Shown here in pieces: positions 11,417 through 19,280 of a stretch of DNA of 23,925 nt. This DNA comes from JADJQU01 sp035490315 (lineage in GTDB: Bacteria > Planctomycetota > UBA1135 > GCA-002686595). The notes below the pieces were generated by a model. The model saw nothing but the letters and a program-made list of their open reading frames with translations. It ran no database searches and was not told the origin of the DNA. The stretch is from positions 1-23,925 of the forward strand of contig DATHET010000140.1 of the NCBI GenBank assembly GCA_035490315.1. Direction: 5' to 3'. Numbering within the stretch: the stretch's first letter is position 1; the number at the start of each line of letters is the position of its first letter. Made by a program: the position numbers and the translations under genes.

Positions 11417-12597
11417 ACGAGGCGGATCCTTCCGGTGAGCAGTTCTTGCATCATGCCTTGCTTGAGGTCGCGGGTCTTGTCGCGGCGCTGCTCCGACGCT
11501 GCCAGCTCGGCGTCCATCTCTCCCAGCACTGCGGCGATCGCAGTTTGTTCGGGAAGGGTCGCAGGGGAGCGGAGCTTGAAACCAAGAAGGCCCGACTTCT
11601 GCACGTTCGGCAAACCTGAGCCGACGCGAAGCGCCATGATTGCGGACTGCTGCCCCTTGAGCGCATGGTAGAGGAAGTGGTTATCAATGCCATTCGGAAT
11701 CACGGAATAGCAATGACCGCCGCACCAATACGGCTCGGTCATGAACTGCACGAAGCCGCAGGAGTTGCCGCCTTCGCTAATTGCGATGGTGTTACCGGCC
11801 ATGTTTGACTTGTGCGTGTAGCTCGATGGCGTGATGCCGCCATTCAAGTGAGCAAATCTTCCACCCTCGTCCGTTTCGCTGCTGTGCAGTTGAGTCCCTT
11901 TGGAGAGCAAGGCCACATCCCCCAGCCGCTTCACTTCCCACTCCCCGCGAAAGCCGGGGAGGCGCGTCTGGCCTGTGAGGAGCTGCTGCATGGCGGCCTG
12001 TTTGAGGTCGCGCTTCTTGGCGATGAGCCGGTCCAGCGCGCCCAGCAGCGCATCCACATCGCTCAACGCCTCCGCGATGGCGCGTTGTTCGGTTGGCCGA
12101 GGCATCGGCACAGGCATCTTCCGAAGCGTCCCCGCATTCACGTTCTTCTGTGCTCCGCCGATCTGACCCTGCTCAAAGAACTTCTGGCCGGCCTCGGAGT
12201 TGACGTAGTGACAAAGGAATGAGCTATCGATCACCGCCGTGTTGGGCCGAGTGATGAGAGTCGTAAAACTTTGTGCTGACTCGTAGCGCAACGGGACGAC
12301 GCAGGATGTCCCCGGATAGCCCGTTCGAGCCGTCAGCAAGTCGCCGCCTCGAAGCCGCTTGTTCTTGAACGGCTTTTCATATGTAGGATCGACGAAAAGC
12401 AGGTCGCCATCGTCAAGATAACCAGGCTTGATGTTCTGATTCCTGAACATTACCACGCCTCTTGCCCTGTAGGCGTGCGTAGCGGCACTAGCGATGCCGA
12501 CCATGATTCTCTCGGCAAGTGACGCCAGTGACCTCACCTCCCACTCCTCCGGGAGCACCCCCACGTCGGTCTGTTTGTACCCGGGCTTCAGCGCCAT
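11413..12597 (-). CDS. hsdS: Type I restriction-modification, S (specificity) subunit
   Basis: This 394-residue protein has the two-half layout of HsdS: target recognition domain 1 (about 20-165), a conserved helical spacer (169-213), target recognition domain 2 (about 217-345) and a second conserved helix (349-393). The spacer and the C-terminal helix are visibly repeated: EQRAIAEALSDVDALL matches EQTAIAAVLGEMDAEL, and RDLKQAAMQQLLTGQTRL matches RDLKQGMMQELLTGRIRL. Each half also opens with a similar sequence (EEWEVRSLASLAE and GEWEVKRLGDVAL). It would set the bipartite DNA target for both modification and restriction. The start ATG 12597 lies inside the end of hsdM (10-base overlap). The target sequence cannot be read from the protein without comparison to characterised domains. 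Confidence 0.95.
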   Translation of the reverse strand: MALKPGYKQTDVGVLPEEWEVRSLASLAERIMVGIASAATHAYRARGVVMFRNQNIKPGYLDDGDLLFVDPTYEKPFKNKRLRGGDLLTARTGYPGTSCVVPLRYESAQSFTTLITRPNTAVIDSSFLCHYVNSEAGQKFFEQGQIGGAQKNVNAGTLRKMPVPMPRPTEQRAIAEALSDVDALLGALDRLIAKKRDLKQAAMQQLLTGQTRLPGFRGEWEVKRLGDVALLSKGTQLHSSETDEGGRFAHLNGGITPSSYTHKSNMAGNTIAISEGGNSCGFVQFMTEPYWCGGHCYSVIPNGIDNHFLYHALKGQQSAIMALRVGSGLPNVQKSGLLGFKLRSPATLPEQTAIAAVLGEMDAELAASEQRRDKTRDLKQGMMQELLTGRIRLV

Positions 12598-15038
12598 GAC
12601 GCGCCCATCTTCACCAGGTGAGCGTCCACGCGGGCGGAAAGCTCAACGGCATTGCTGGTAAGTTGCGGCAGCGACGATGCGTAGCGTTCAGCGAGCTGTC
12701 GGATCCGACCGGTGAGCGTCTGCGAAACGCGATCGAGTTCGCCCTGCACGGCGGCGGCAATCGTGGCCAGCCACTTGTCGTCAACCACGACCGTCTTGAC
12801 CTCGTCTTCGCTGAGTTGCCCGTACTTCGCGGCGACCCTCTCCATGAGCGCATCCTGCGCGGCCTTCAGCTTCGCGCCGGTGTCGTCCTCGTGTTCGCTC
12901 AGGCGCAAGTACTCCTCCAACACCTTGCGCTCCTCCGCCGCGTCGCGGTCGGACTTGATCTCCTTCAGCCGCGCGGCGACCGAAGCCTTGGTGAGCTTGT
13001 CCTTCTCGCTCTTCGCTTCCTCGAGGAGCCCGCCCTCGACGCCATGCTCCTCGGCCAGCTCCTCCATTTGTTGCTGGATCGCAGCGATCTGCGCTTCGAG
13101 CGCATCGATCGCAGCCTGTTCCTTGGAGAAGTACCGTGCGATGACGAGCGCCGGCGGGATCAGCTCGGACTGGTACTTGTTCTTGCCAACAATGAAGTCC
13201 GGCTTTGTCTTGGTTTTCCTGCTCTTGTCTTCGGCAAGGAGCCGAGGCTGAGCAGCATCGCGCCAGCCATCGCCGGCGATGAGGTAGCAATCGTCCTGCA
13301 TCGTCTCGGCCCAGTAGTCCATCAAGTGCTGATAGATGTCGTAGGCGTCGAGCAGTGGCGCCCTCTCGAACGTGGCGAGCAGCTCTTCCGCGATCGTTTC
13401 GATGAGCAGCTTGGGGTGGCCGTCCTTGGCAAATCCCTTGAGTCGCGGCGTGTTGGCAGACTTCCATTTCGCGAACAGCTTGGTCGAGGCTGCGTTGAAT
13501 GCGGTGAACTCCGCATGGCCGAAGATCGTTGCCTTGATCTCCGACGCAGCGACGCGCAGCTTGCAGTAGCCCGCGCGATCGGCCGGCTGAAACAGCGCGG
13601 CGCGCACGCCAGGGATCACCTTCCAGTACCGGTCGATCGCGTCGATGTCGCGGTTCGGGATTCCACCGCGCAAGTGACCGTCGATGTCCTGAAGATCCTC
13701 CGGCTCGCTGCTGTCGATGTAGCGCGGCAGGTTCAGGTTGAAATCGTTCTTCGCATCGCTGATCTCGGCGACTGGCACCATGCGCGCGTAGCCAGGGATT
13801 TCGACCTGGCGCGTGAACGTATCGACGATACGGTGGAAGTCTTGCTCGCGCAGGCGGTTCTTCGGGCCGTCCTTGATGAAGCCCTTGGAGGCGTCGATCA
13901 TGAAGATGCCTTTGCGCGCAGCGGCGTGCTCCTTGTCGAGCACGAGGATGCAGGCGGGAATTCCGGTGCCGTAGAACAGGTTCGCGGGCAAGCCGATGAT
14001 GCCCTTGATGTAGCCGCGATTGATGAGGTTCTTGCGAATCACGCCTTCGGCGTTGCCTCGGAAGAGCACGCCGTGCGGAAGAATGCACGCGCCTTTGCCG
14101 GTGCTCTTGAGCGAGCGCAGGATGTGCAGCAGGTAGGCGTAGTCGCCCTGCTTCGCGGGCGGCGTGCCGTAGTGCTTGAAACGGTCGAACGGGTCGTTGG
14201 CCGTGTCGAGGCCCGTGCTCCAACGCTTGTCGCTAAACGGCGGATTGGCGACGACGTAGTCGAAGGTCTTGAGCTGGCCCGAAGCCTCGGTGAAGTGCGG
14301 CGTGGTCAGCGTGTTGCCCTGCACGACCAGCGCGGTCGGATTGTCGTGCAGGATCATGTTCATGCGGGCCAGGCCGGCGGTGGCCGCGTCCTTTTCTTGC
14401 CCGTAGAGCGTGACCTTGGCGCTGGCGGCGTCGCCAACCTTCAGAAGCAGCGATCCCGAACCGCAGGTCGGGTCGTACACGGTCGTGTCGTTGCTCGTCT
14501 TGGCGCTCGCGATGCCGATGGCCTTCGCCATGATCCGGCTGACCTCGGCAGGCGTGTAGAACTGGCCCTTGCTCTTGCCACTCTCGGTGGCGAAGTGCCG
14601 CATCAGGTATTCGTAGGCGTCGCCGAGGATATCGTCGCCGTCGGCGCGGTTCTTCGAGAAATCGAGCGCGGGGTTTTCGAAGATCGCGATGAGGTTGGTG
14701 AGCCGGTCAACCTTCTCCTTGGCCGTGCCGAGCTTCGTGTCGTCGTTGAAGTCCGGCATGTCGGACAGCCGGTTGGCGTTCGCCAGCGGCCCGATGATCT
14801 TTTTGTTGATCTGGTCGCCGATATCGCTCTTGCCCTTGAGCGCGACCATGTCCTTGAAGCTTGCGCCCTTGGGAATCGTGATCGGCGCGAACTGCGTGCC
14901 CGCGTACTTGTCGCTGACGTACTTCACGAACAGCAGCACGAGGACGTAGTCCTTGTACTGGCTGGCGTCCATCCCACCGCGAAGCTCGTCGCAGCTCTGC
15001 CAGAGCGAGGAGTAGAGTTCGGACTTCTTCAGGGCCAT
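12588..15038 (-). CDS. hsdM: Type I restriction-modification, M (N6-adenine methyltransferase) subunit
   Basis: This 816-residue protein has an HsdM N-terminal helical domain (SSLWQSCDELRGGMDASQ), then the Rossmann methyltransferase core with the SAM-binding motif DPTCGSGSLLLK (189-200) and catalytic NPPF (265-268), preceded by GQFYTPAEVSRIM. It is longer than classic HsdM proteins (about 500 residues). The extra C-terminal part has a coiled coil (about 635-740, rich in Glu, Lys, Ala and Leu) and a final helical domain. The long-HsdM variant is known in type I systems. The frame extends to 15077, but homology starts at MALKKSELYSS, ATG 15038. It is the first gene of the island; a possible promoter lies about 80 bases upstream. 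Confidence 0.95.
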   Translation of the reverse strand: MALKKSELYSSLWQSCDELRGGMDASQYKDYVLVLLFVKYVSDKYAGTQFAPITIPKGASFKDMVALKGKSDIGDQINKKIIGPLANANRLSDMPDFNDDTKLGTAKEKVDRLTNLIAIFENPALDFSKNRADGDDILGDAYEYLMRHFATESGKSKGQFYTPAEVSRIMAKAIGIASAKTSNDTTVYDPTCGSGSLLLKVGDAASAKVTLYGQEKDAATAGLARMNMILHDNPTALVVQGNTLTTPHFTEASGQLKTFDYVVANPPFSDKRWSTGLDTANDPFDRFKHYGTPPAKQGDYAYLLHILRSLKSTGKGACILPHGVLFRGNAEGVIRKNLINRGYIKGIIGLPANLFYGTGIPACILVLDKEHAAARKGIFMIDASKGFIKDGPKNRLREQDFHRIVDTFTRQVEIPGYARMVPVAEISDAKNDFNLNLPRYIDSSEPEDLQDIDGHLRGGIPNRDIDAIDRYWKVIPGVRAALFQPADRAGYCKLRVAASEIKATIFGHAEFTAFNAASTKLFAKWKSANTPRLKGFAKDGHPKLLIETIAEELLATFERAPLLDAYDIYQHLMDYWAETMQDDCYLIAGDGWRDAAQPRLLAEDKSRKTKTKPDFIVGKNKYQSELIPPALVIARYFSKEQAAIDALEAQIAAIQQQMEELAEEHGVEGGLLEEAKSEKDKLTKASVAARLKEIKSDRDAAEERKVLEEYLRLSEHEDDTGAKLKAAQDALMERVAAKYGQLSEDEVKTVVVDDKWLATIAAAVQGELDRVSQTLTGRIRQLAERYASSLPQLTSNAVELSARVDAHLVKMGASWR

Positions 15039-15115
15039 GACTGGGCGACGCTCGCGTGTGAGGCTCGGTGAGCCCAACGATCGCGATCAGCAACCGACAG
15101 GGCTGGGGGGACGAG

Positions 15116-15144
15116 AGGATAGGGGGATCCGATTGCCGCACCAA
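15116..15144 (-). promoter_or_regulatory. Possible sigma-70-type promoter for the restriction island
   Basis: Reading leftwards, TTGGTG (15144-15139) and TATCCT (15121-15116) are 17 bases apart, matching three of six and four of six consensus positions. They lie 78 bases upstream of the hsdM start. The palindrome gatcgcgatc at 15079-15088 lies between them and the gene and could be an operator. The match is modest. Confidence 0.3.
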
Positions 15145-15344
15145 GGGGAGCGAGACCGCGTCACCCCGAAAGCTCTTGTCAGGACGTCGTGAAGCTCTCC
15201 ACACCTCGTCACGAGCCATCGGGACGGGGCCGCGAGGGCGGTGGACCGATGCACGCTGCATGGCGGCGAACATGCGCGACGCTGCCCCAATCCTGCCCAC
15301 GCAGAAGCAGCTCGTGGCGGCCGTCGCCACGGGCCTGGGAGCGT

Positions 15345-15364
15345 AGCGCGGTTTCGACCGCGCT
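15345..15364. other. Perfect 8-bp hairpin with TTCG loop
   Basis: AGCGCGGT (15345-15352) and ACCGCGCT (15357-15364) are exact complements around a TTCG tetraloop on the + strand, an exceptionally stable RNA loop type. It has no T-run. It lies just past the end of the anti-sigma gene, so it may mark a 3' end. Confidence 0.6.
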
Positions 15365-15382
15365 GGTCCAGTGATGCTCGAT

Positions 15383-15399
15383 TCGGCTTTCTGAGCCGA
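15383..15399 (-). terminator. Possible terminator hairpin after the sigma/anti-sigma operon
   Basis: TCGGCT (15383-15388) pairs with AGCCGA (15394-15399) around a five-base loop, 11 bases beyond the stop of the anti-sigma gene. There is no clear T-run on the minus strand, so it could instead be a 3' end stabiliser or act with the neighbouring hairpin at 15345-15364. Confidence 0.35.
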
Positions 15400-15409
15400 G
15401 GTCACTCGC

Positions 15410-16102
15410 TCAGAGCAGCTCGTCGTCCTGCGACGAGACGATGAACAGGACGCAGCCCTTCTCGGTGCGCTGCACGCCGTGCTTGGAACCCTGGGCTGCG
15501 ACCTGATAATCACCGCTGCGCAAGGTGCGATCGCCGACCTGGATGTCGCCGGAGACTACGAAGCATTCCTCGCTGGTCGCATGCCGGTGCGCGGGATACG
15601 AAGTCCCCGGCGCCATCTTGACCAGCATCGTGACGCGCCTCGAAGCCACGTCGACGTACAGCGGCTTGACCTCGATGCCGTCGAAGTCCGTGCGCTCGAA
15701 TCCCTCGCTCGTGCTCGGAACCGTGAACAGTCCCTTGCCGAAACCCTGGCCGGGAGCGTTCTTCAAGTGTTGCCAGCTGCGCTCGAGCGTGCGCGGAGCG
15801 CGGGTCGCGACGGTCTCGAGCAATCTTGCGCGGATGCTCGCGCTGGGAGTCGGCGCGCTGGCTGCATCCTGAGCCTGGCACACGTCCATGATCGAAAGCG
15901 TCTCGCCCAGGCGCGCCTGCTCGGCGGCGCAGAAGGGGCAGCCCGTGGCAAGGTGCTCGATCAAGCCGGGGACTTCCGTCTGCGCGAGCGAGCCGAGCGC
16001 GTACACCGCCAGACTCTCCTGCCATCGGCATGCCGGGCGCGGGTCGCGGTCTCCCGCGGCGCCGTCTCCGTGACCGGCGCGCGATTCGTTTTCGGAAGTC
16101 AT
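15410..16102 (-). CDS. ChrR-type anti-sigma factor with zinc finger and cupin domain
   Basis: This 230-residue protein has the two-domain plan of ChrR. An N-terminal anti-sigma domain carries the zinc motif EHLATGCPFC (His50, Cys55, Cys58). A C-terminal cupin (about 130-225) contains PGTSYPAHRHATSEECFVVS, with His172, His174 and Glu178 as metal ligand candidates and His208 in GSKHGV as the last ligand. It should hold the sigma factor encoded upstream, with which it overlaps by 4 bases (ATGA), and release it on an oxidative or other stress sensed by the cupin metal. No membrane segment is seen, so it is cytoplasmic, as ChrR is. The signal is not known; in the Rhodobacter system it is singlet oxygen, and applying that here is inference. 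Confidence 0.87.
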   Translation of the reverse strand: MTSENESRAGHGDGAAGDRDPRPACRWQESLAVYALGSLAQTEVPGLIEHLATGCPFCAAEQARLGETLSIMDVCQAQDAASAPTPSASIRARLLETVATRAPRTLERSWQHLKNAPGQGFGKGLFTVPSTSEGFERTDFDGIEVKPLYVDVASRRVTMLVKMAPGTSYPAHRHATSEECFVVSGDIQVGDRTLRSGDYQVAAQGSKHGVQRTEKGCVLFIVSSQDDELL

Positions 16103-16713
16103 CGTTCGTCCTCGAAAGTCTTCAGTCTCTCGCGCAGCTTGAGCATCCCCAGGCGGATGCGGGTCTTGATCGTGCCCAGGGGCAGCGCCAGGCGCTCGGC
16201 GATCTCCGCGTGGGACAGGTCCTGGAAATAGGCGAGCTCCACGGCGCTGGCCTGATCCGCCGGCAAGGCCGCGATCGCGTCGGCGACGCGCCGCGAACGA
16301 TCGGTGGCGGCCGCGCGCTCAGGGGGAGTGGCGCCGAGGTCGCTGACGGCGGCGCCGAGCGCCAGGTCCTCCTCGCGCCGGCTGCGCACGGTGCGCGAGC
16401 GCAGGGCGTCGAGCGCGCGCGAGCGGGCGATGGTCAGGATCCAGCCGAAGGGCCGGCCGCGCGAGGGATCGAAGCTCGCGGCGCGGTTCCAGATCTGGAG
16501 GAACACGTCGAGCACGACTTCCTCGGCGATCTGGCGATCCTTGAGGATGCGCAGGGCGAGGGCGAACACCGGGCGGCTGGTCAGATCGTAGAGCTGGGCC
16601 AGGGCGGCCTGGTCGGCCTTCGATACGGCCACCAGCAGACTCTGCAATTCCGCCGCGCGCGCAACGGAACGCCCTTCCGTGCGCGCTGCCAGTCCGGAGC
16701 CTTCGCTCATCAT
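16099..16713 (-). CDS. ECF-type RNA polymerase sigma factor
   Basis: This 204-residue protein has sigma region 2 at about 34-105 (ALAQLYDLTSRPVFALALRI, then VLDVFLQIWNRAASFDPSRG, GWILTIARSRALDALR) and sigma region 4 at about 141-197, with the helix-turn-helix LSHAEIAERLALPLGTIKTR. No regions 1 or 3 are present, as expected for ECF factors. A good ribosome binding site, AGGA, lies 5 bases before ATG 16713; a second ATG follows directly. The next gene is its anti-sigma factor, overlapping by 4 bases, so the pair is made together. It is divergent from the DUF4331, DUF4198 and selenoprotein genes, which are plausible targets, though no promoter motif shared by the two directions could be recognised. 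Confidence 0.93.
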   Translation of the reverse strand: MMSEGSGLAARTEGRSVARAAELQSLLVAVSKADQAALAQLYDLTSRPVFALALRILKDRQIAEEVVLDVFLQIWNRAASFDPSRGRPFGWILTIARSRALDALRSRTVRSRREEDLALGAAVSDLGATPPERAAATDRSRRVADAIAALPADQASAVELAYFQDLSHAEIAERLALPLGTIKTRIRLGMLKLRERLKTFEDER

Positions 16714-16860
16714 TCTGATCCTACGCGCGGCCGGGGCGGCCTGGATCCATGGATTTTCGAAAAAGATCGCCTGCTGAATGCACAGATCCAGCGCCGGGGT
16801 CCCCGCGTAATCCAGGGACGCTGCATGCAGCTTCCCTCGACAACATCCAACCCGACCACC

Positions 16861-18315
16861 ATGAAACTCAACCGAATCTCACGCCGCGCCAAGATCGGCA
16901 CCTGCCTCGCGCTGGGCACGCTTGGCCTGGCCGTCACCGTCCAATCCGTCACGGCTTCCAGCCACCGCGAAGCTCCTTTCATCACCGAGCATCCCAAGGT
17001 CGACGCGACCGATTTCTATCTGTTCAACAGCTATGAAACCGGTCGCGAGAACTTCGTGACCGCGGTCGCGAACTACATCCCGCTGCAGGAGGCTTACGGC
17101 GGTCCGAACTACTACACGATGGATCCCGACGCGCGCTACGAGATCAAGTTCGATCAGAACGGCGACGCGGTCGAGGACGTGACCTTCCGCTTCCAGTTCA
17201 AGAACACGCTGCGCGACATCGCGCTGCAAGTCGGCAACCCCGGCAACACGAAGACCGTCAGCGTGCCGCTGCGCAACATCGGTCCGATCTCGGCCGGCAA
17301 CGACAGCGCGGTCAACGACATCGAGACCTACACGGTCGACTGCGTGTTCACGAACCAGGGCCACGAGTCGATCGTTCCGATCCGCAACGCCGCGAACAAC
17401 GAGAAGACCTTCAAGAAGCCGATCGACAACATCGGCACGAAGTCGATCCCGGATTACCACGCCTACGCCGCGGCGCACATCTACGACATCAAGCTGCCGG
17501 ATGGCTCGATCGGACGTCTGTTCGTCGGCCAGCGCGACGACCCCTTCGTGGTCAACCTCGGCGAAGCCTTCGACCTGGTCAACCTCAATCCGCTCGGGCC
17601 GGTCAACGGCAAGTCGGACGTGATCGCGGACGCGAACGTGACTTCGCTGATCCTCGAATTGCCGAAGAGCTTCATCGCCCTGCCCAACCAGCCGATCGTC
17701 GGCGGTTGGACCACGGCGAGCTTGCGCCAGGTCGAGCGTCTGCTGGCGCAACCGACCTATGCCAATCCGACCGCGGGTCAAGGTGCGTTCCGCCAGGTCT
17801 CGCGCCTGGGCAGCCCGCTGGTCAACGAGCTCGTGATCGGTCTCAAGGACAAGGACCGTTTCAACGGCTCGCGCCCGAGCGATGACGCGCAGTTCGCCGA
17901 CTACATCACCAATCCGACCCTGCCGGAGCTGCTCGAGGTCCTGTTCGGAGTCACCGCTCCGAATCAATTCCCGCGCACCGACCTCGTGTCCGTGTTCGCC
18001 ACTGGCGTGCCAGGCATCAACATGAACGGGTCCTTCGGTGAAATGCTGCGACTCAACACCACGACGCCCGCCGTGCCTGCCGCACAGCAATCGAACCTGG
18101 GCGTGCTCGGCGGCGACCTCGCCGGATTCCCCAACGGGCGGCGACTGGGCGACGACGTGGTCGACATGTCGCTGCGCGTCGTGATGGGCGTGCTGCTCGA
18201 CCTCAGCGTGGCTCCCTCGGGGCAGCTTGCCTACACCGACGGCGCCTTCGTCGACGCGACGATGTTCGACAGCGTCTTCCCCTACGTCCTGGACCCGCAT
18301 CCGGGCGCGCAGTAG
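16861..18315 (+). CDS. Exported DUF4331 family protein
   Basis: This 484-residue protein has an N-terminal signal peptide (basic KLNRISRRAK, hydrophobic stretch, likely cleavage near VTA-SSHREAP). The mature protein starts with the DUF4331 hallmark SSHREAPFI and then DATDFYLFNSYE. Further family segments are DPDARYEIKFDQNGD, VTFRFQFKNT, the mid-protein GRLFVGQRDDPFVVNLGEAFDLVN, and a C-terminal part with LGDDVVDMSLRV. The function of DUF4331 is not established. An alternative start at ATG 16825 adds 12 residues and has a better ribosome binding site (AGGGA, 6 bases upstream); ATG 16861 gives a more usual signal peptide. It is divergent from the sigma factor gene (147 bases), so it may be under that factor's control. 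A strong hairpin follows its stop. Confidence 0.87.
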   Translation: MKLNRISRRAKIGTCLALGTLGLAVTVQSVTASSHREAPFITEHPKVDATDFYLFNSYETGRENFVTAVANYIPLQEAYGGPNYYTMDPDARYEIKFDQNGDAVEDVTFRFQFKNTLRDIALQVGNPGNTKTVSVPLRNIGPISAGNDSAVNDIETYTVDCVFTNQGHESIVPIRNAANNEKTFKKPIDNIGTKSIPDYHAYAAAHIYDIKLPDGSIGRLFVGQRDDPFVVNLGEAFDLVNLNPLGPVNGKSDVIADANVTSLILELPKSFIALPNQPIVGGWTTASLRQVERLLAQPTYANPTAGQGAFRQVSRLGSPLVNELVIGLKDKDRFNGSRPSDDAQFADYITNPTLPELLEVLFGVTAPNQFPRTDLVSVFATGVPGINMNGSFGEMLRLNTTTPAVPAAQQSNLGVLGGDLAGFPNGRRLGDDVVDMSLRVVMGVLLDLSVAPSGQLAYTDGAFVDATMFDSVFPYVLDPHPGAQ

Positions 18316-18329
18316 TCAGCAACTGGGAT

Positions 18330-18369
18330 GGTCCGGGCTCGCAGGGCTTCGAGCCGGCGAGCCCGGACC
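18330..18369 (+). terminator. Very stable 13-bp hairpin between the DUF4331 and DUF4198 genes
   Basis: The arms 18330-18342 and 18357-18369 are exact reverse complements (13 of 13, GGTCCGGGCTCGC). Inside, GGCT-TCG-AGCC adds a second short stem. It starts 15 bases after the DUF4331 stop and ends 17 bases before the next ATG. It lacks a T-run, so it may act as a partial terminator, as an mRNA stability element that sets the ratio of the two products, or as a block on ribosome entry. Confidence 0.6.
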
Positions 18370-18386
18370 CATTCGACTCACACACC

Positions 18387-19238
18387 ATGAAACAGACACT
18401 CGCAAGGCTCGCGCGCTGGTCGCTGCTCCTCCTCGTGGCTGGGCCGCTCGCTGCCCACGATTTCTGGATGGTGCCGGGCTCCTTCCGGCCGGCGAAGGAC
18501 ACGCTCCTGAACGTCGCGCTCTACGTCGGCGACTTCGGCAAGGGCGACGAGGTCGAGCGCAAGGAAGAGCGCATCCTCAAGTTCGTCGCCTCGACGCCGG
18601 ACGGCGAGAAGAAGATCGTCGGGCGCGACGGCGCGACTCCCGCGGGATTCCTGCGCACGAAATCGGACGGCGTCTATGTGTTGGGATTCCAATCGAGCCA
18701 TGCCTCGGTGACCCTAGCTCCGGAGAAGTTCCAGTCCTACCTGACCGAACGCGGACTCGACTCCATCATGAAACTGCGCGAAGAACGCGGCGAGACGGCC
18801 AAGGAAGTGCGTGAGATCTATTCCCGCTCACCCAAGAGCATCGTGCAGGTCGGCGACATGGCGCGGAGCGGTTGGGACGGTGCCCTGGGACTGACGCTCG
18901 AGCTCTCGCCCTTGAAGAATCCCTATGCTCTGGCGCGCGAACCCGGGAGCGAGGACTTCGAGGTGCTTCCGGTCCGTTTGACTTTCCACGGCAAGCCGCT
19001 CGCGGGAGCGCTGGTCGGCGCGCTCAGCCTCGATGCTCCGCCGCGCAACGCCGACGATCCGACCAACGCGGTCCACGCGCGCACGGACGAAGCCGGGATG
19101 GTGAGCTTGAAGCTGCCTCGCGGAGGCAAATGGCTGGTCGCGGCGGTGCACATGCTCGCGCTCGAAGGCAATCCCGAGGCCGATTACGAAAGTTTCTGGG
19201 GCTCGCTGACCTTCGAGATCCCCGAGCTGCGCAAGTAG
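18387..19238 (+). CDS. Exported DUF4198 family protein
   Basis: This 283-residue protein begins with a signal peptide (MKQTLARLARWSLLLLVAGP, cleavage after LAA). The mature N-terminus HDFWMVPGSFRP is typical of DUF4198 proteins, some of which are periplasmic parts of nickel or cobalt uptake systems (NikM-like). The C-terminal part (about 190-278) has a beta-sandwich pattern: VRLTFHGKPLAGALVGAL, then ARTDEAGMVSLKLPRGGKWLVAAVHM. That pattern resembles the carboxypeptidase-regulatory-like fold. No transporter genes are present, so metal uptake cannot be inferred from context; carbohydrate or metal binding in the periplasm are both open. It follows the DUF4331 gene after a strong hairpin and precedes the selenoprotein gene by 42 bases. 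Confidence 0.82.
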   Translation: MKQTLARLARWSLLLLVAGPLAAHDFWMVPGSFRPAKDTLLNVALYVGDFGKGDEVERKEERILKFVASTPDGEKKIVGRDGATPAGFLRTKSDGVYVLGFQSSHASVTLAPEKFQSYLTERGLDSIMKLREERGETAKEVREIYSRSPKSIVQVGDMARSGWDGALGLTLELSPLKNPYALAREPGSEDFEVLPVRLTFHGKPLAGALVGALSLDAPPRNADDPTNAVHARTDEAGMVSLKLPRGGKWLVAAVHMLALEGNPEADYESFWGSLTFEIPELRK

Positions 19239-19245
19239 CCCGTCC

Positions 19246-19272
19246 TTGACTCCGCTCGCCGCGGGGTAAACT
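19246..19272 (+). promoter_or_regulatory. Possible promoter of the selenoprotein gene
   Basis: TTGACT (19246-19251, five of six) and TAAACT (19267-19272, four of six) are separated by 15 bases, slightly short. Transcription would begin near 19279-19281, at or next to the GTG start, so the mRNA could be leaderless. No ribosome binding site is well placed for that GTG. Confidence 0.35.
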
Positions 19273-19280
19273 TGTGCGCT

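Larger units (their letters stand above)
15039..15409. other. 371-base non-coding stretch upstream of hsdM
   Basis: I find no convincing gene here on either strand; the short open frames are arginine-rich and look like high-GC shadows. It holds the putative hsdM promoter (15116-15144), the palindrome at 15079-15088 and two hairpins at 15345-15364 and 15383-15399. It also marks the right border of the island. Confidence 0.6.

Noticed and set aside
12618..15071. Open frame of 817 codons on the + strand, opposite hsdM
   Set aside because: It mirrors the hsdM codon pattern, has no recognisable motifs and is rich in Arg, Val and Leu as expected for a high-GC shadow; hsdM is certain on the other strand.
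15068..15346. Small gene upstream of hsdM on the + strand
   Set aside because: Low-complexity Arg/Ala/Thr composition, no ribosome binding site and no recognisable domain.
15345..15370. tRNA T-arm or tRNA remnant as island attachment site
   Set aside because: The loop has four bases where a T-loop needs seven, and no acceptor, D or anticodon arm can be built around it.
16716..16721. TGATCC as a ChrR/RpoE-type -35 box for the DUF4331 gene
   Set aside because: No matching -10 sequence follows at about 18 bases, and the site overlaps the ribosome binding region of the sigma gene; likely chance.
16879..18300. Open frame of 473 codons on the - strand, opposite the DUF4331 gene
   Set aside because: Composition dominated by Asp, Val, Arg and His with no domain pattern; DUF4331 on the + strand has signal peptide and family motifs.
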